A stretch of DNA of 17,534 bases from Actinomycetota bacterium (GCA_005883365.1 VAXA01000098.1:1-17534), one strand, 5' to 3'. Positions 7,047 to 16,220 are shown, numbered from the stretch's first letter. A program made the numbers and translations. Notes: a model not told the origin generated them from the sequence alone.

Positions 7047-8239
7047 CAGCGTCGCCGCGAGTAGCGCGAGACGCGACCGCGCGCGCAGATCGCGAGCAGC
7101 ACGCCCATCGCAGCGAGGTTCGCGATGAGCGAGGAGCCGCCGACGCTCACGAACGGCAATGGGATGCCGGTGATCGGCGCGATCCCCATCGTCATGCCGA
7201 CGTTGACGAAGATCTGGAAGAGGAGGGCGACCACGATGCCGCCGGCGACCACGGCTGAGAAGAGATCGCGCGCGACGGTGATCACGCGCAGGCCGCGCCA
7301 GAGCACGAGGAGGTAGAGGCCGAGGAGGAGCGCCGCGCCGACGAACCCTCGCTGCTCGGCGAAGCCCGCGAAGACGAAGTCGGTCTGGCTCTCCGGGAGG
7401 AAGCCGAGGTTGACCTGCGTTGCGCCGTTGAGGCCGCGTCCCAGGGTCTGGCCGGAGCCCACCGTCGTGATCGACTGCTCGACGTTGTACCGCGCCGCGA
7501 CCGAACACGTCGACGGATGGGTGAAGCAGGTCAGCCGCTGCTGCTGGTAACTCTTGAGGACGCTGACACCTGCCGCCGGGCCCGCCCAGAGGACGCCCAC
7601 GGCGATGAACACGACGGCGCCGCCCAGGACGGCCAGGTGCCGCCAGGGCACGCCGGCGACGAAGAGGATCGCGCCGAGCGCGGCGAGATAGACGAGCGCG
7701 GTGCCGAGGTCGGGCTGGGCGAAGACGAGCACCACCGGCACGAGGCCGAGCCCGACGACCCTCAGCGTCGTCGCCCACGCCCCGACGATGCGCTGACGCT
7801 CGGCCAGCATCCCCGCGAGCGCGAGGACGAACAGGAGCTTCCCGAACTCCGAGGGCTGGAAGGTGAAGAAACCGAGGCTGATCCAGCGCGTCGACCCCCG
7901 CGCGGCATGCCCGATGAGGAGAACACCGGCGATCACCACGGCGGTGCCTATGAAGATCGCACGCCAGTAGCGCCGATAGAGGTCCGGGTCGACGAGCGCC
8001 GCGGCCACCAGCACGACACCCCCCACGCACGCGTAGAGGATCTGGCGGTTGAGGTAGTAGCTCGGGTCGTTCGGGATCGCGAACTTCGTGACGCCCGCGA
8101 CGCCCCAGAGGCCCACGACGACGAGCCCGGCGATGCCGAGGAGCAGGATCCAGTCGAGGGAGCGGACGATGCTGAGCAGGCCGGGAGCCTCGCGCTCGGC
8201 GCGCAGTCCCGCTCGCTGTGATCCCGCGTACTCGAGCAT
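7046..8239 (-). CDS. rodA: SEDS peptidoglycan glycosyltransferase RodA
   Basis: RodA polymerises lipid II into glycan strands in the elongasome, together with PBP2. The 397 residues form about ten membrane segments. SEDS signatures are RGSTRWISLG then FQPSEFGKLL (114-135), QPDLGTALV (175-183), GLNGATQVNLGFLPESQTDFVF (269-290, read in two blocks) and ITGIPLPFVSVGGSSL (356-371). The large outer loop carries two cysteines, C238 and C245 (TCFTHPSTC), which could form a disulfide outside the cell. The ATG at 8239 shares one base with the mrdA stop (TGATG), confirming the start over longer in-frame options. It is followed by the DUF697 gene with the same type of overlap. Confidence 0.96.
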   Translation of the reverse strand: MLEYAGSQRAGLRAEREAPGLLSIVRSLDWILLLGIAGLVVVGLWGVAGVTKFAIPNDPSYYLNRQILYACVGGVVLVAAALVDPDLYRRYWRAIFIGTAVVIAGVLLIGHAARGSTRWISLGFFTFQPSEFGKLLFVLALAGMLAERQRIVGAWATTLRVVGLGLVPVVLVFAQPDLGTALVYLAALGAILFVAGVPWRHLAVLGGAVVFIAVGVLWAGPAAGVSVLKSYQQQRLTCFTHPSTCSVAARYNVEQSITTVGSGQTLGRGLNGATQVNLGFLPESQTDFVFAGFAEQRGFVGAALLLGLYLLVLWRGLRVITVARDLFSAVVAGGIVVALLFQIFVNVGMTMGIAPITGIPLPFVSVGGSSLIANLAAMGVLLAICARGRVSRYSRRR

Positions 8240-10239
8240 CAGTCTGAGTGGATGAATCCCGTCTGCGTCGCCGGCACGTTGAAGAACTTCGCGAAGACCC
8301 GCTCGGCCGCCGGGGCTGCCGCTGTGCCGCCTTCGCCGCCGTTCTCGATCACGGCGCAGACGACGAGCTGCGGCGGGGTCTTCGGATCGTTCGCGGGACC
8401 ATAGCCGCACCACCACGACTGGTCCTGTTCACCCTTGTAGCCGGCGAGCGTGACGATCTTCTGGGCGGTGCCGGTCTTGCCTGCGATCGACACCGGGAAG
8501 TTGCCGAAGACGCCGTAGGAGGTGCCGAAGGTGTCATGCGTCCCCTCGAAAAGGCCCTGCTGGACGACCTTGAGATACGCCGGGTCGAGGCCGGGGATCG
8601 GCCGCGGCGCAGCCGGCGCGGTCGTCGGGACGATCGTCCCGTTCGGATTCTCGACGTCCAGGAGGTCGTGCGGCGTCACGAGCTTGCCACCGTTCGCGAT
8701 CGCGGCGTAGAAGCGGGCCATCTGGAGCGGCGTCACCAGGAGGTCGCCCTGGCCGATCGCGAGTTGGATCGAGTCGCCCGGCTTCCAGAGGCGGTCGACC
8801 TGCCAGCAGCAGGAATCGCTCGCGCGGGTATACGTGCGGTGCCTCCACCCGATGGTGGGAAGAAGCCCCGCCTGCATGAGCCCCATGTCGGTGCCGCTCG
8901 CCTGCCCGAACCCGAAGGCGCGCGCCCAGCGTTGCTCAGGCTGGCCGCGGTCGCTCGGGAGGTCGAAGAACGTGTTGCCGACGCGGTAGAAGTACGTGTC
9001 GCACGATTGGGCGAGCGCCGTCGGGAGATCCATGCCCTGGTTTACGTTCGGGTCCCAGTTGTGCCAGACGCGATGGGCGAGGTCCTCCGGTGCGACGTAC
9101 GTGCCGGTGCAGGGATAGAAGGCATACGGCTTGACCAGGTGTTCCTGGAGCGCCGCGATTGCGGTGAGCGGCTTGAACGTCGAGCCCGGCGGATACAGCC
9201 CGTCGAGCGCCCGGTCGAGCGACGGGTAGTTGCGGTCGAGGGCTGACTTCGGCGTGAGGCCCTGAGCGGCCAGCTTGTGCTCGGTGACGCGTCCCGTGAA
9301 GACCGCCGGGTCGTACGTGGGCGAGGACGCGAGCGCGAGAATCGATCCGTCCTGCGGGTTCAGGGCGACGATCGCGCCGCCGTCTGCCGCCCACTGGTGG
9401 TTGTTGTGGGCCAGCTGGATGCCGTACTGCAGCGCGTTCTGGGCAGCGAGCTGTAGGCCGGTGTCGATCGTCAGGCGCACCGTCTGGCCGGGCTGCGGCT
9501 GCGTCGTCAGCGTCCGGTCGCTGCGAGGACGCCCGAGGGAGTCGACGCGGACGCGCGCCGAGCCCGCTACACCGCGCAGGTATGCGTCGTACTGCGCCTC
9601 CACTCCGGACCGCTGCTGCGAGATCTGCGCGACGTACCCGAGGAGCTGCGCGGCGAGCGCGCCGTGCGGGTAGCGGCGGACAAAGCTCCGGGCAAGCGTC
9701 AAGCCCGGGAAGTCTCCGGCCCGTTCCTCGAGGTACGTCAGCATGGGGCCCGGCGCCGTGGCGCGGACGACGACCGGATCGAGCATGTCGCCCGCGCGCC
9801 GCCGCTCGAGGATCAGCCTCGTGACCTGCCGTACGTTCACGCGCGTGATGTGCGCGAGCGCCCGGAGCTCGGCCACTCGGCGTGCGTAGACCTTCGGCAA
9901 GCCCGACGGCCAGAGCTCGACCGAGGTGACCGCCTTGTTCGTGACGAGGACGTTTCGACTACGGTCGACGATCAACCCGCGCGGGGCCGCGACGCGCACG
10001 GTACGAAGCTGGTTGGCCTGCGCCCGGGCGGCGTAGTGCGTCCCGGCGAGCACCTGCAGGGCCCAGAGCCGCCCGAGGAGCGCCGCGAAGCCGATGAGGA
10101 CGAGCGCCCCGAGCAGCGCGACCCGCCGCGCGACCTTCGGCGTCAGCCGATACGGCTCGACCGGGGTCTGCTCGGCGTCTCCCTCCTCCGAGCGTGCGCG
10201 CCGCGGTAGGCCGGGCCGCCGCGTGGTGGTGCTAGCCAA
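8239..10239 (-). CDS. mrdA: Penicillin-binding protein 2 (elongation transpeptidase)
   Basis: PBP2 cross-links new peptidoglycan and activates RodA. The 666 residues have a basic cytoplasmic tail, one membrane anchor (about 39-62), a dimerisation/pedestal region starting with APRGLIVDR (85-93), and the transpeptidase domain. Its three active-site motifs are present: S353TFK (in PPGSTFK), S412CD (in QSCDTYFY, like the SSD of E. coli PBP2) and K588TGT (in AGKTGTAQ). The start is TTG 10239, chosen because GGAGGTG lies seven bases upstream. It overlaps the end of mreD by eight bases. An extra pair C477-C478 (SDSCCWQ) in the transpeptidase domain is unusual-looking. The pairing with rodA and mreBCD fixes the role as PBP2 rather than a division PBP. 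Confidence 0.96.
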   Translation of the reverse strand: MASTTTRRPGLPRRARSEEGDAEQTPVEPYRLTPKVARRVALLGALVLIGFAALLGRLWALQVLAGTHYAARAQANQLRTVRVAAPRGLIVDRSRNVLVTNKAVTSVELWPSGLPKVYARRVAELRALAHITRVNVRQVTRLILERRRAGDMLDPVVVRATAPGPMLTYLEERAGDFPGLTLARSFVRRYPHGALAAQLLGYVAQISQQRSGVEAQYDAYLRGVAGSARVRVDSLGRPRSDRTLTTQPQPGQTVRLTIDTGLQLAAQNALQYGIQLAHNNHQWAADGGAIVALNPQDGSILALASSPTYDPAVFTGRVTEHKLAAQGLTPKSALDRNYPSLDRALDGLYPPGSTFKPLTAIAALQEHLVKPYAFYPCTGTYVAPEDLAHRVWHNWDPNVNQGMDLPTALAQSCDTYFYRVGNTFFDLPSDRGQPEQRWARAFGFGQASGTDMGLMQAGLLPTIGWRHRTYTRASDSCCWQVDRLWKPGDSIQLAIGQGDLLVTPLQMARFYAAIANGGKLVTPHDLLDVENPNGTIVPTTAPAAPRPIPGLDPAYLKVVQQGLFEGTHDTFGTSYGVFGNFPVSIAGKTGTAQKIVTLAGYKGEQDQSWWCGYGPANDPKTPPQLVVCAVIENGGEGGTAAAPAAERVFAKFFNVPATQTGFIHSD

Positions 10240-10724
10240 GCAGCTGCACCTCCGCGGTCAGCGCGTCGCGGTCGACGACCCGTAGCAGCCGTCGCGCGAG
10301 GGCGTAGAGCGGCGCGGTGAGGATCAGGTTGAGGACGATCGCCGGCACGAGGCTACGCACGACCGCTCCGGCGGGCGCGCTCTCGCCGAGCACGAAATGC
10401 ACGACGAGAAGGCCGAGCTCGTAGAGGACAGTCACGACGGCCACCGAGAGGAACGGGGCGTGAGCACGATCGCGCCCCGTGGTCTCGCCGTAGCGCCCGA
10501 TCCAGTAGCCCGCGAGCGTCAGCACGAGCGACGTGAGGCCGAGCGTTCCGAGGTTTGCAGTGTCGACGACGAGGCCCGCGAAGAAGCCGCCGACGGCACC
10601 GGCGACGCTTCCGCGCAGCAGGGCAAGCGCGACGAGCGACGTGCAGCTGGGAGAAGATCGAGACCTGTGCGACCGCCGCCACGAAGAGCAGAACGGCGGC
10701 CTTCACGCCGTCGAGGAGCGTCAT
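10232..10724 (-). pseudogene. mreD: mreD, rod-shape membrane protein, interrupted by a frame change
   Basis: MreD is an inner-membrane elongasome protein of about 160-175 residues. The N-terminus is clear: ATG 10724 forms an ATGA overlap with the mreC stop and encodes MTLLDGVKAAVLLFVAAVAQ then VSIFSQLH. The rest of a good MreD (SLVALALLRGS, GGFFAGLVVDTANLGTLG, LTLAGYWIGRYGE, and so on to QLLG) is in the +1 frame and ends at the TAG at 10232-10234. The switch lies near 10640. Against MreD relatives, about ten residues including the usual Pro-Asp-Leu-Leu stretch are missing there, consistent with a lost segment of 3n+2 bases (about 29). As read, the first frame gives only a scrambled 123-residue product. 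It is either a real lesion or an assembly/sequencing error; because all neighbours are intact, I lean to an error or very recent event. Confidence 0.8.
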
Positions 10725-11656
10725 CGGCGCTGTTTTGTCGGGACGAGCACCGCGACTGCATCGACCGAGCCGAGGTTCGCTAGGGGCTGCACCTGCACCT
10801 GGAGGAAGATCGCCGTGTCCGTTACGCCGACGGACGAGACCCGGCCGATCGGGATGCCGTACGGGTAGAGGTCCGGGTACCGCGCGCTGTGCGTCCCGTC
10901 GGTGACGATCTCATCGCCCTCTTTCACGCTGAACTGCTTCCGTACCTGGTTGAGGCTGAGCGTGCCGCCGGGTCCGAGCTGCACGATTCCACGCACGCCG
11001 TTGTGGAGGTCGCGGGCGGCGACGGCGCTCTGCCGGTCGGTGAGCAGCGTCACGATCGCGCTGTTCGGGAAGACGTTGGAGACGATCCCCACGAGGCCGT
11101 CTCCGCTCACGACCGGCGAGTTCCTGCGGATGCCTGACGAGGTCCCGGCCGCGACCGTGAGCGTGTGCGCGAACGGGCCTCCCGGAAAGGATATGACGCT
11201 TACGTTGATCGCGCGGTAGCCGTTCGGGAACGTCTGCCCCTGCTCGAAGTGGAGGAGCTTCACGAGTTCGGGGTACTTCGCCGCCCTTCCCGACGAGACG
11301 AGCGCGGCCAGCCGGAGTGCCGCGTTCTCCTTCTTCAGACGCTTGTTCTCGGCCTTGGCGCTCGCGAGGCCGTCGACGTAGTCGTACGCGTCGCGGAACG
11401 GCTGCGCGACCCGGGTCGCGGCGATCTGGAAGGGACGCAACGCGGTCGAGCCGGCGCCCTGCATGTCGTGGAGCGCTCCCGCCGTCGGCGAGCGGAAGGA
11501 GATCGTCACGAGCGTCAGCGCGACGAGGACCAGGATGACGACCACCGTCCGGCGGATGAGCGCGCTGCGGGCCTTCGAGGGGTACGGGGTCGGCTTCGAG
11601 CGCTGAACCGACGAGGCGAGCACCGCCGAGCGCGCGCTGCGACTGGGTGGAGCCAC
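10721..11656 (-). CDS. mreC: Rod shape-determining protein MreC
   Basis: MreC is an extracytoplasmic scaffold that binds and activates PBP2-RodA. The 311 residues have a basic cytoplasmic N-terminus, a membrane segment (about 38-54, VVVILVLVALTLVTIS), a coiled coil (SAKAENKRLKKENAALRL) and the paired beta-barrel MreC core (GLVGIVSNVFPNSAIVTLLT, then VKEGDEIVTDGT and YPYGIPIGRVSSV). The start taken is GTG 11656. There is no Shine-Dalgarno before it, but TACTCT lies six bases upstream, so the transcript could be leaderless. The stop overlaps the mreD ATG (ATGA). It is separated from mreB by the structured repeat element, unlike the tight junctions elsewhere in the operon. Confidence 0.95.
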   Translation of the reverse strand: MAPPSRSARSAVLASSVQRSKPTPYPSKARSALIRRTVVVILVLVALTLVTISFRSPTAGALHDMQGAGSTALRPFQIAATRVAQPFRDAYDYVDGLASAKAENKRLKKENAALRLAALVSSGRAAKYPELVKLLHFEQGQTFPNGYRAINVSVISFPGGPFAHTLTVAAGTSSGIRRNSPVVSGDGLVGIVSNVFPNSAIVTLLTDRQSAVAARDLHNGVRGIVQLGPGGTLSLNQVRKQFSVKEGDEIVTDGTHSARYPDLYPYGIPIGRVSSVGVTDTAIFLQVQVQPLANLGSVDAVAVLVPTKQRR

Positions 11657-11670
11657 CGCAACAGAGTACC

Positions 11671-12112
11671 GCGCGAGCCCGCCGGGCTCGCGCTGTCCTG
11701 ACCGGACTCCGCGCGGGCGAGAGCGCGGTCTCGCCCGCGCTTCGTGCTGTTCTTGCTTTGGATGCTCTGGATGGGAGGCCGCTCTAGTGCGCTCGCGCGC
11801 GGCAAAGGCCGGCGCGAGCGCAGTCGGGCCTCCGGCTAAGTCGCCGCTGCGCGGCCGTCTTAGCCTCCGGCCTTAAGCGCCGCTTTGGTTTGAACGTTTC
11901 GAACCTTCACCGGCCCACAGGCGGCGGCGTAACGGTGCGTTACGCCGCCGCGGAGTAGCGAGCGCGCACGCCGCAGGCCTGCGCGCTCGCGACGTAGGCG
12001 CGGCTCGAACCCTGCGTCAGCCCGTAAGGGCCCTCAGCACGGAGCGGGCCGGAAACCGCGCTTTCCGGCGCGCGGAGTTCCTTCTCTCAGCAAGCGGGTG
12101 CGCAGCGCCCGC
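11671..12112 (+). repeat. Structured non-coding element, copy A (between mreB and mreC); possible MITE-like element or large RNA
   Basis: This copy is homologous to 15746-16199. In order it holds: an outer hairpin 11671-11693 (perfect 10-bp stem, GCC loop); GGACTC 11704-11709; a 12-bp perfect stem with GCGCGG loop 11711-11740; CGTGCTG 11743-11749; TTGCTTTGGA 11753-11762; a stem TGCGCTCGCGC with its partner 11788-11822; GGCTAAG/CTTAGCC 11834-11865 enclosing CCGC/GCGG; TTCGAACCTTCA 11898-11909; a 13-bp perfect stem with GGTGC loop 11921-11951; an 11-bp stem 11958-11990; CTGCGTCAGCCC 12012-12023; CAGCACG 12035-12041; a stem with CCGCGC loop 12044-12073; GAGTTCC 12075-12081; and an outer hairpin 12094-12112. 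The ends are mirror images in layout. It has no credible ORF. The transcribed strand is unknown; I give the + strand only because both copies point the same way. Confidence 0.85.
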
Positions 12113-12116
12113 GCGC

Positions 12117-13637
<1,521 letters not shown>

Positions 13638-13641
<4 letters not shown>

Positions 13642-14489
13642 GGCAAGCCCGCGACGAACTCCTCGATCGCGGCCAGGCAGGCGTCCGGCCGCTCCCCGAT
13701 CAGGAGATGGCCGCACCCGGCGATCGTCCGGAGCGGCGCGCGCAGGCGGCGCGCGTACTCCATCCCGTCGTCGAGCCGGACCCAGTTGTCGCTCGCTCCC
13801 CAGAGGCAGAGGCACGGACAGGTGACGCGGTCGAGCTCCGCGCGCGGATCCGAGACGAGGAGCGCGCGACCGGCCTGGCGTGTGTCGGTGTGGTGCGCCG
13901 GCCCGACGAGGAACGCCTCGGCGAGCTCGGGATCGAGGGCATCGGGATCCGCCACGCCCCACCAGCCGAACAACGCCCGGCGGCCGAGCCGCGACCGCGC
14001 CCACGCGTGGCGGAACGGCGCAACCAGACGTCCGGGCCGGGCGACGCCGAGCACCGTGAGCGTCGCGTGGGCCGCGCGCGACGCCGAACCGATCCCGGCA
14101 GCTGCGGCGAGGACAAGGCCCCGTACTGCGTCCGGACGTCGCACCGCCGCCCGGAGGGCGACGACGCCGCCGAGCGAATGGCCGATCCAGACGGCGTCGC
14201 GGATCTCCTCGGCGTCCGCGATCGCGAGCACCGCCTTTGCCGGCGCGTCGAGGTCGCGCGCCTCGGGCAGCCGCGACGAGTGTCCGTGTCCAGGCAGGTC
14301 GGGGACGAGAACGCGGTGGTGTGTCGCGAGCGCCGGCGCGAGCGCGCGCCAGTTCTCGATCGTCCCGCCCAGCCCGTGCACCAGCACGAGCGGCCTGCCG
14401 TCGCCGCCGGCGGCGTAACAGAGCCGCGCGCCGCGCCACTCGAGCTCGCGTTCCTCGAATCCGTCGAGCCGGTGTTTGCCGTCCGTCAC
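13638..14489 (-). CDS. Alpha/beta-fold hydrolase
   Basis: A soluble hydrolase of 283 residues; the substrate cannot be told from sequence. The family signatures are LVLVHGLGG (35-42, oxyanion hole), the nucleophile elbow GHSLGG with S105, an acid at D234 (WGASDNW) and the catalytic His H261 (AGCGHLL). A cap region lies around 135-220. The layout resembles esterases, haloperoxidase-like or MhpC-type hydrolases. The start is GTG 14489; there is no Shine-Dalgarno in front of it. It is divergent from the leader and HTH gene to its right and convergent with ssb, so it is transcribed alone. Confidence 0.9.
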
Positions 14490-14505
14490 CAGAGAGGCAT
14501 ATTCT
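14476..14505 (+). promoter_or_regulatory. Likely promoter of the HTH-gene leader
   Basis: TTGCCG (14476-14481) and TATTCT (14500-14505) are spaced 18 bases apart and match the sigma-70-type consensus at four of six positions each. Transcription would start near 14512 and run through the hairpin leader into the HTH gene. The -35 overlaps the first codons of the divergent hydrolase gene. Confidence 0.45.
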
Positions 14506-14528
14506 TCGCGTAATGAGTGCTTCTGGAG

Positions 14529-14609
14529 GGCGGGCAGAGTGAGGCCCGCGGAAACGACAAGCGAGGGTGCGATCTAGCCCGCCAGCGTGTTGCGCGCGGC
14601 GGGTTTTTT
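14529..14609 (+). promoter_or_regulatory. Structured leader with mutually exclusive stems (attenuator or riboswitch-like)
   Basis: The segment GGCGGGC at 14529-14535 can pair locally with GCCCGC at 14544-14549 (stem of six, loop AGAGTGAG). Alternatively it can pair as seven bases with GCCCGCC at 14577-14583, which is the left arm of the terminator downstream. Local pairing would leave the terminator free to form; long-range pairing would block it. The stretch between (GGAAACGACAAGCGAGGGTG) could be the sensing part. I do not recognise a riboswitch class. It might also be a separate small RNA of about 98 bases. Confidence 0.45.
14578..14609 (+). terminator. Intrinsic terminator upstream of the HTH gene
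   Basis: A stem CCCGCC/GGCGGG (14578-14583 with 14598-14603), extended inside by GCG/CGC, is followed directly by six Ts (14604-14609). It lies 25 bases before the HTH start, with the ribosome binding site downstream of it, so full transcription of the gene requires read-through or antitermination unless another promoter exists. Confidence 0.75.
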
Positions 14610-14633
14610 CGTTCCAGGGAAGGAGCCCGACCG

Positions 14634-14804
14634 ATGGCAAATCACCTCACGCCCGAAGAACTGTCGAAGGAGCTTGGTCTCGATAGGCAGGAGGTGATCC
14701 GGGTGTGCGTCGAAGAGGGCGTGCCGATCTACCACGGGAAGATCGACAAGTTCCTCTTCCAGGCGCAGCTGCAGGCACTCGGAGCGACGCAGCCCCAGCA
14801 CTAG
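14634..14804 (+). CDS. Small helix-turn-helix protein, 56 residues
   Basis: The sequence MANHLTPEELSKELGLDRQE then VIRVCVEEGVPIYHGKID has the pattern of a MerR/excisionase-type helix-turn-helix (LTPEELSKELGLDRQEVIRV), with a short following strand and helix (KFLFQAQLQAL). It probably binds DNA, although such minimal proteins can also bind partners. The start is ATG 14634, with AAGGAG eight bases upstream; longer in-frame starts would run back through the terminator stem and are unlikely. The upstream leader suggests control by attenuation. It ends 12 bases from the convergent ku stop. The target is unknown. Confidence 0.8.
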   Translation: MANHLTPEELSKELGLDRQEVIRVCVEEGVPIYHGKIDKFLFQAQLQALGATQPQH

Positions 14805-14816
14805 GGCGTTGGGGCG

Positions 14817-15686
14817 TTAGGCGGACTTCTTCGCCGGCGTCTTGCGGGACCGGGAACCGGAGCCGGCCTTCGTGCCGGCTTTCCCGTCCTTGGACCCCTC
14901 CGCCGAGCGCCGGCTCTGCGCGTCGGCGACGCTCTGGCGCAACGCCTCCATCAGGTCGATGACGGGCGCCTCGGCGACGGGCTCCGGCGCAACGATCTCC
15001 TGGCCGGCGAGCTTCGCCTCGAGCATCTGGGCGAGGTCGCGCCGGTAGTCGTTCTCGAAGTCCTCCGGCGTCCACTCGCCGGCGAGGCTCGAGATCACCT
15101 GCTCGGCGAGCTGCAGCTCGGCCTTCTGCACGTCGGTCGCAGCGACCGCCTCCTCGATCTCGTCCTTCGCGCGAACGTCCTCGGCGAAGAAGAGCGTCTC
15201 GAGCAGCAGCGCGCCGGCCCTTGCGCGGATGAGGCAGAGGTTCTCCTTGCCCCAGAGGACGAACTTGCCGACCGCCGCCATTCCCGACTCCTCCATCGCG
15301 CGCAACAAGAGGACGTAGGGCTTGCGCTGCGCGTCGGCGTCGGCGGGCGCGAGGTAGTACGTGCGGTCGAAGTAGACGGGATCGACGTCCTCGAGCCGGA
15401 CGAAACGGAGGATCGCAATCGACTGCGAGCGCTGCAGGGCGACGGCCTCGAGATCGGCCTCCTCGACGAGGACGTACTGGCCTTTGGCGAACTCCCAGCC
15501 CTTGACGAGCTCGTCGGGCTCGACATCGCGCTCGTGCACGGGACACCAGCGCTTCTGCTTGATCGGCGTGCCGCACTCGCGGTGCAGCGTGCGGAACGAG
15601 ACATCCTGCCGCTGGGTCGCAAGCGCGAGCCCGACAGGGATGTTGACGAGGCCGAAGCTGATCGATCCGTTCCAAATGGTGCGCAT
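14817..15686 (-). CDS. ku: Bacterial Ku, non-homologous end-joining
   Basis: Ku dimers encircle broken DNA ends and recruit the ligase LigD. The 289 residues begin MRTIWNGSISFGLVNIPVGL, the diagnostic Ku start. They continue with LHRECGTPIKQKRWCPVHERDV (conserved Cys positions), the bridge region around DRTYYLAP, and EFAKGQYVLVEEADL. The tail after about residue 255 is Lys/Ser/Gly-rich, as in Ku proteins whose C-terminus binds DNA. The start is ATG 15686 with GAGGA five bases before; a TTG at 15698 is in frame but lies on the other side of that site. No ligD is in the window, so the partner must be elsewhere. Element B lies in the gap upstream. Confidence 0.95.
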   Translation of the reverse strand: MRTIWNGSISFGLVNIPVGLALATQRQDVSFRTLHRECGTPIKQKRWCPVHERDVEPDELVKGWEFAKGQYVLVEEADLEAVALQRSQSIAILRFVRLEDVDPVYFDRTYYLAPADADAQRKPYVLLLRAMEESGMAAVGKFVLWGKENLCLIRARAGALLLETLFFAEDVRAKDEIEEAVAATDVQKAELQLAEQVISSLAGEWTPEDFENDYRRDLAQMLEAKLAGQEIVAPEPVAEAPVIDLMEALRQSVADAQSRRSAEGSKDGKAGTKAGSGSRSRKTPAKKSA

Positions 15687-15745
15687 TGGAGTCCTCAAGT
15701 GTAGTTAGGACCGGCGGAATTCTCGGTTTTCATCGGCTTCCCTTC

Positions 15746-16199
15746 CTAGCTCACGAAGCGAGCGCTTCGCTCGCTGGGGAAACGGAACTCCGCGTCCGCG
15801 AGAGGCGCGGTCTCGCGAACGCTCCGTGCTGCCTTGCTTTGGAGGCTCTGGACGGTATGGCTCCCTCGTGCGCTCGCGCGCGGCACAGAGGCCGGCGCGA
15901 GCGCAGTCCGGCCTCCGGCTAAGCCCCCGCTACGCGGACGTCTTAGCCTCCGGCCTTTGGCCTAGATCGTCGATTGAAGCGGCTTCGAACCTTCATCGCG
16001 GCAAGGGCGGCGGCGTAACGGTGCGTTACGACGCCGCCGGACTAGCGGGCGGGCACGCGTCTCCTGCCCACCCGCTACAGAAGAGCGGTCACGAACCTGC
16101 GTCAGCCCTATATGCCTTCAGCACGAGGGCCGGGAGACCGCGCTCTCCCGGCCCGAGTTCCTTGACCCAGCGAGCGAGTGCGAAGCACTCGTGAGCTAG
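15746..16199 (+). repeat. Structured non-coding element, copy B (between ku and the acyl-CoA synthetase gene); possible MITE-like element or large RNA
   Basis: This copy is homologous to 11671-12112 and in the same orientation. The ends are exact 11-bp inverted repeats: CTAGCTCACGA 15746-15756 and TCGTGAGCTAG 16189-16199. Inside are: an outer hairpin 15757-15775 (8-bp perfect stem, CTT loop); GGAACTC 15784-15790; a 12-position stem with a GGCGCGG loop 15792-15822; CGTGCTG 15825-15831; TTGCTTTGGA 15834-15843; a long GC stem 15869-15905; GGCTAAG/CTTAGCC 15917-15948; TTCGAACCTTCA 15984-15995; a bulged stem with GGTGC loop about 16009-16038; a stem 16045-16075; CTGCGTCAGCCC 16097-16108; CAGCACG 16119-16125; an 11-bp perfect stem with CCGCGC loop 16127-16154; GAGTTCC 16155-16161; and an outer hairpin 16175-16191. 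There is no credible ORF. It fills almost all of the ku/ligase intergenic region. Confidence 0.85.
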
Positions 16200-16220
16200 C
16201 GCGAGTTCTACGATGCGCAG

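Noticed and set aside
7046..8416. Longer rodA start within the mrdA 3' end
   Set aside because: The extra residues are a scrambled Arg-rich shadow of mrdA, and the TGATG overlap supports ATG 8239.
10232..10724. Programmed ribosomal frameshifting in mreD
   Set aside because: There is no slippery run or early stop in the zero frame near the switch, and conserved residues are missing, so a deletion or assembly error fits better.
11671..11693. Hairpin before mreC as an intrinsic terminator of mreB
   Set aside because: The stem is strong, but no T-run follows in the direction of mreB-mreC transcription.
11671..12112. Element A as tmRNA, RNase P RNA, SRP RNA or a tRNA cluster
   Set aside because: None of the signature sequences of those RNAs is seen, and two copies 4 kb apart are not expected. 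T-arm-like GGTTCGAA on the minus strand lacks a tRNA context.
14517..14633. Longer N-terminus (95 residues) for the small HTH protein
   Set aside because: It would be translated from the leader and terminator stem; the ATG at 14634 has a well-placed AAGGAG.
14817..15686. A complete Ku-LigD repair cassette
   Set aside because: No ligase or LigD-like gene is present; neighbours are an HTH gene and an acyl-CoA synthetase.
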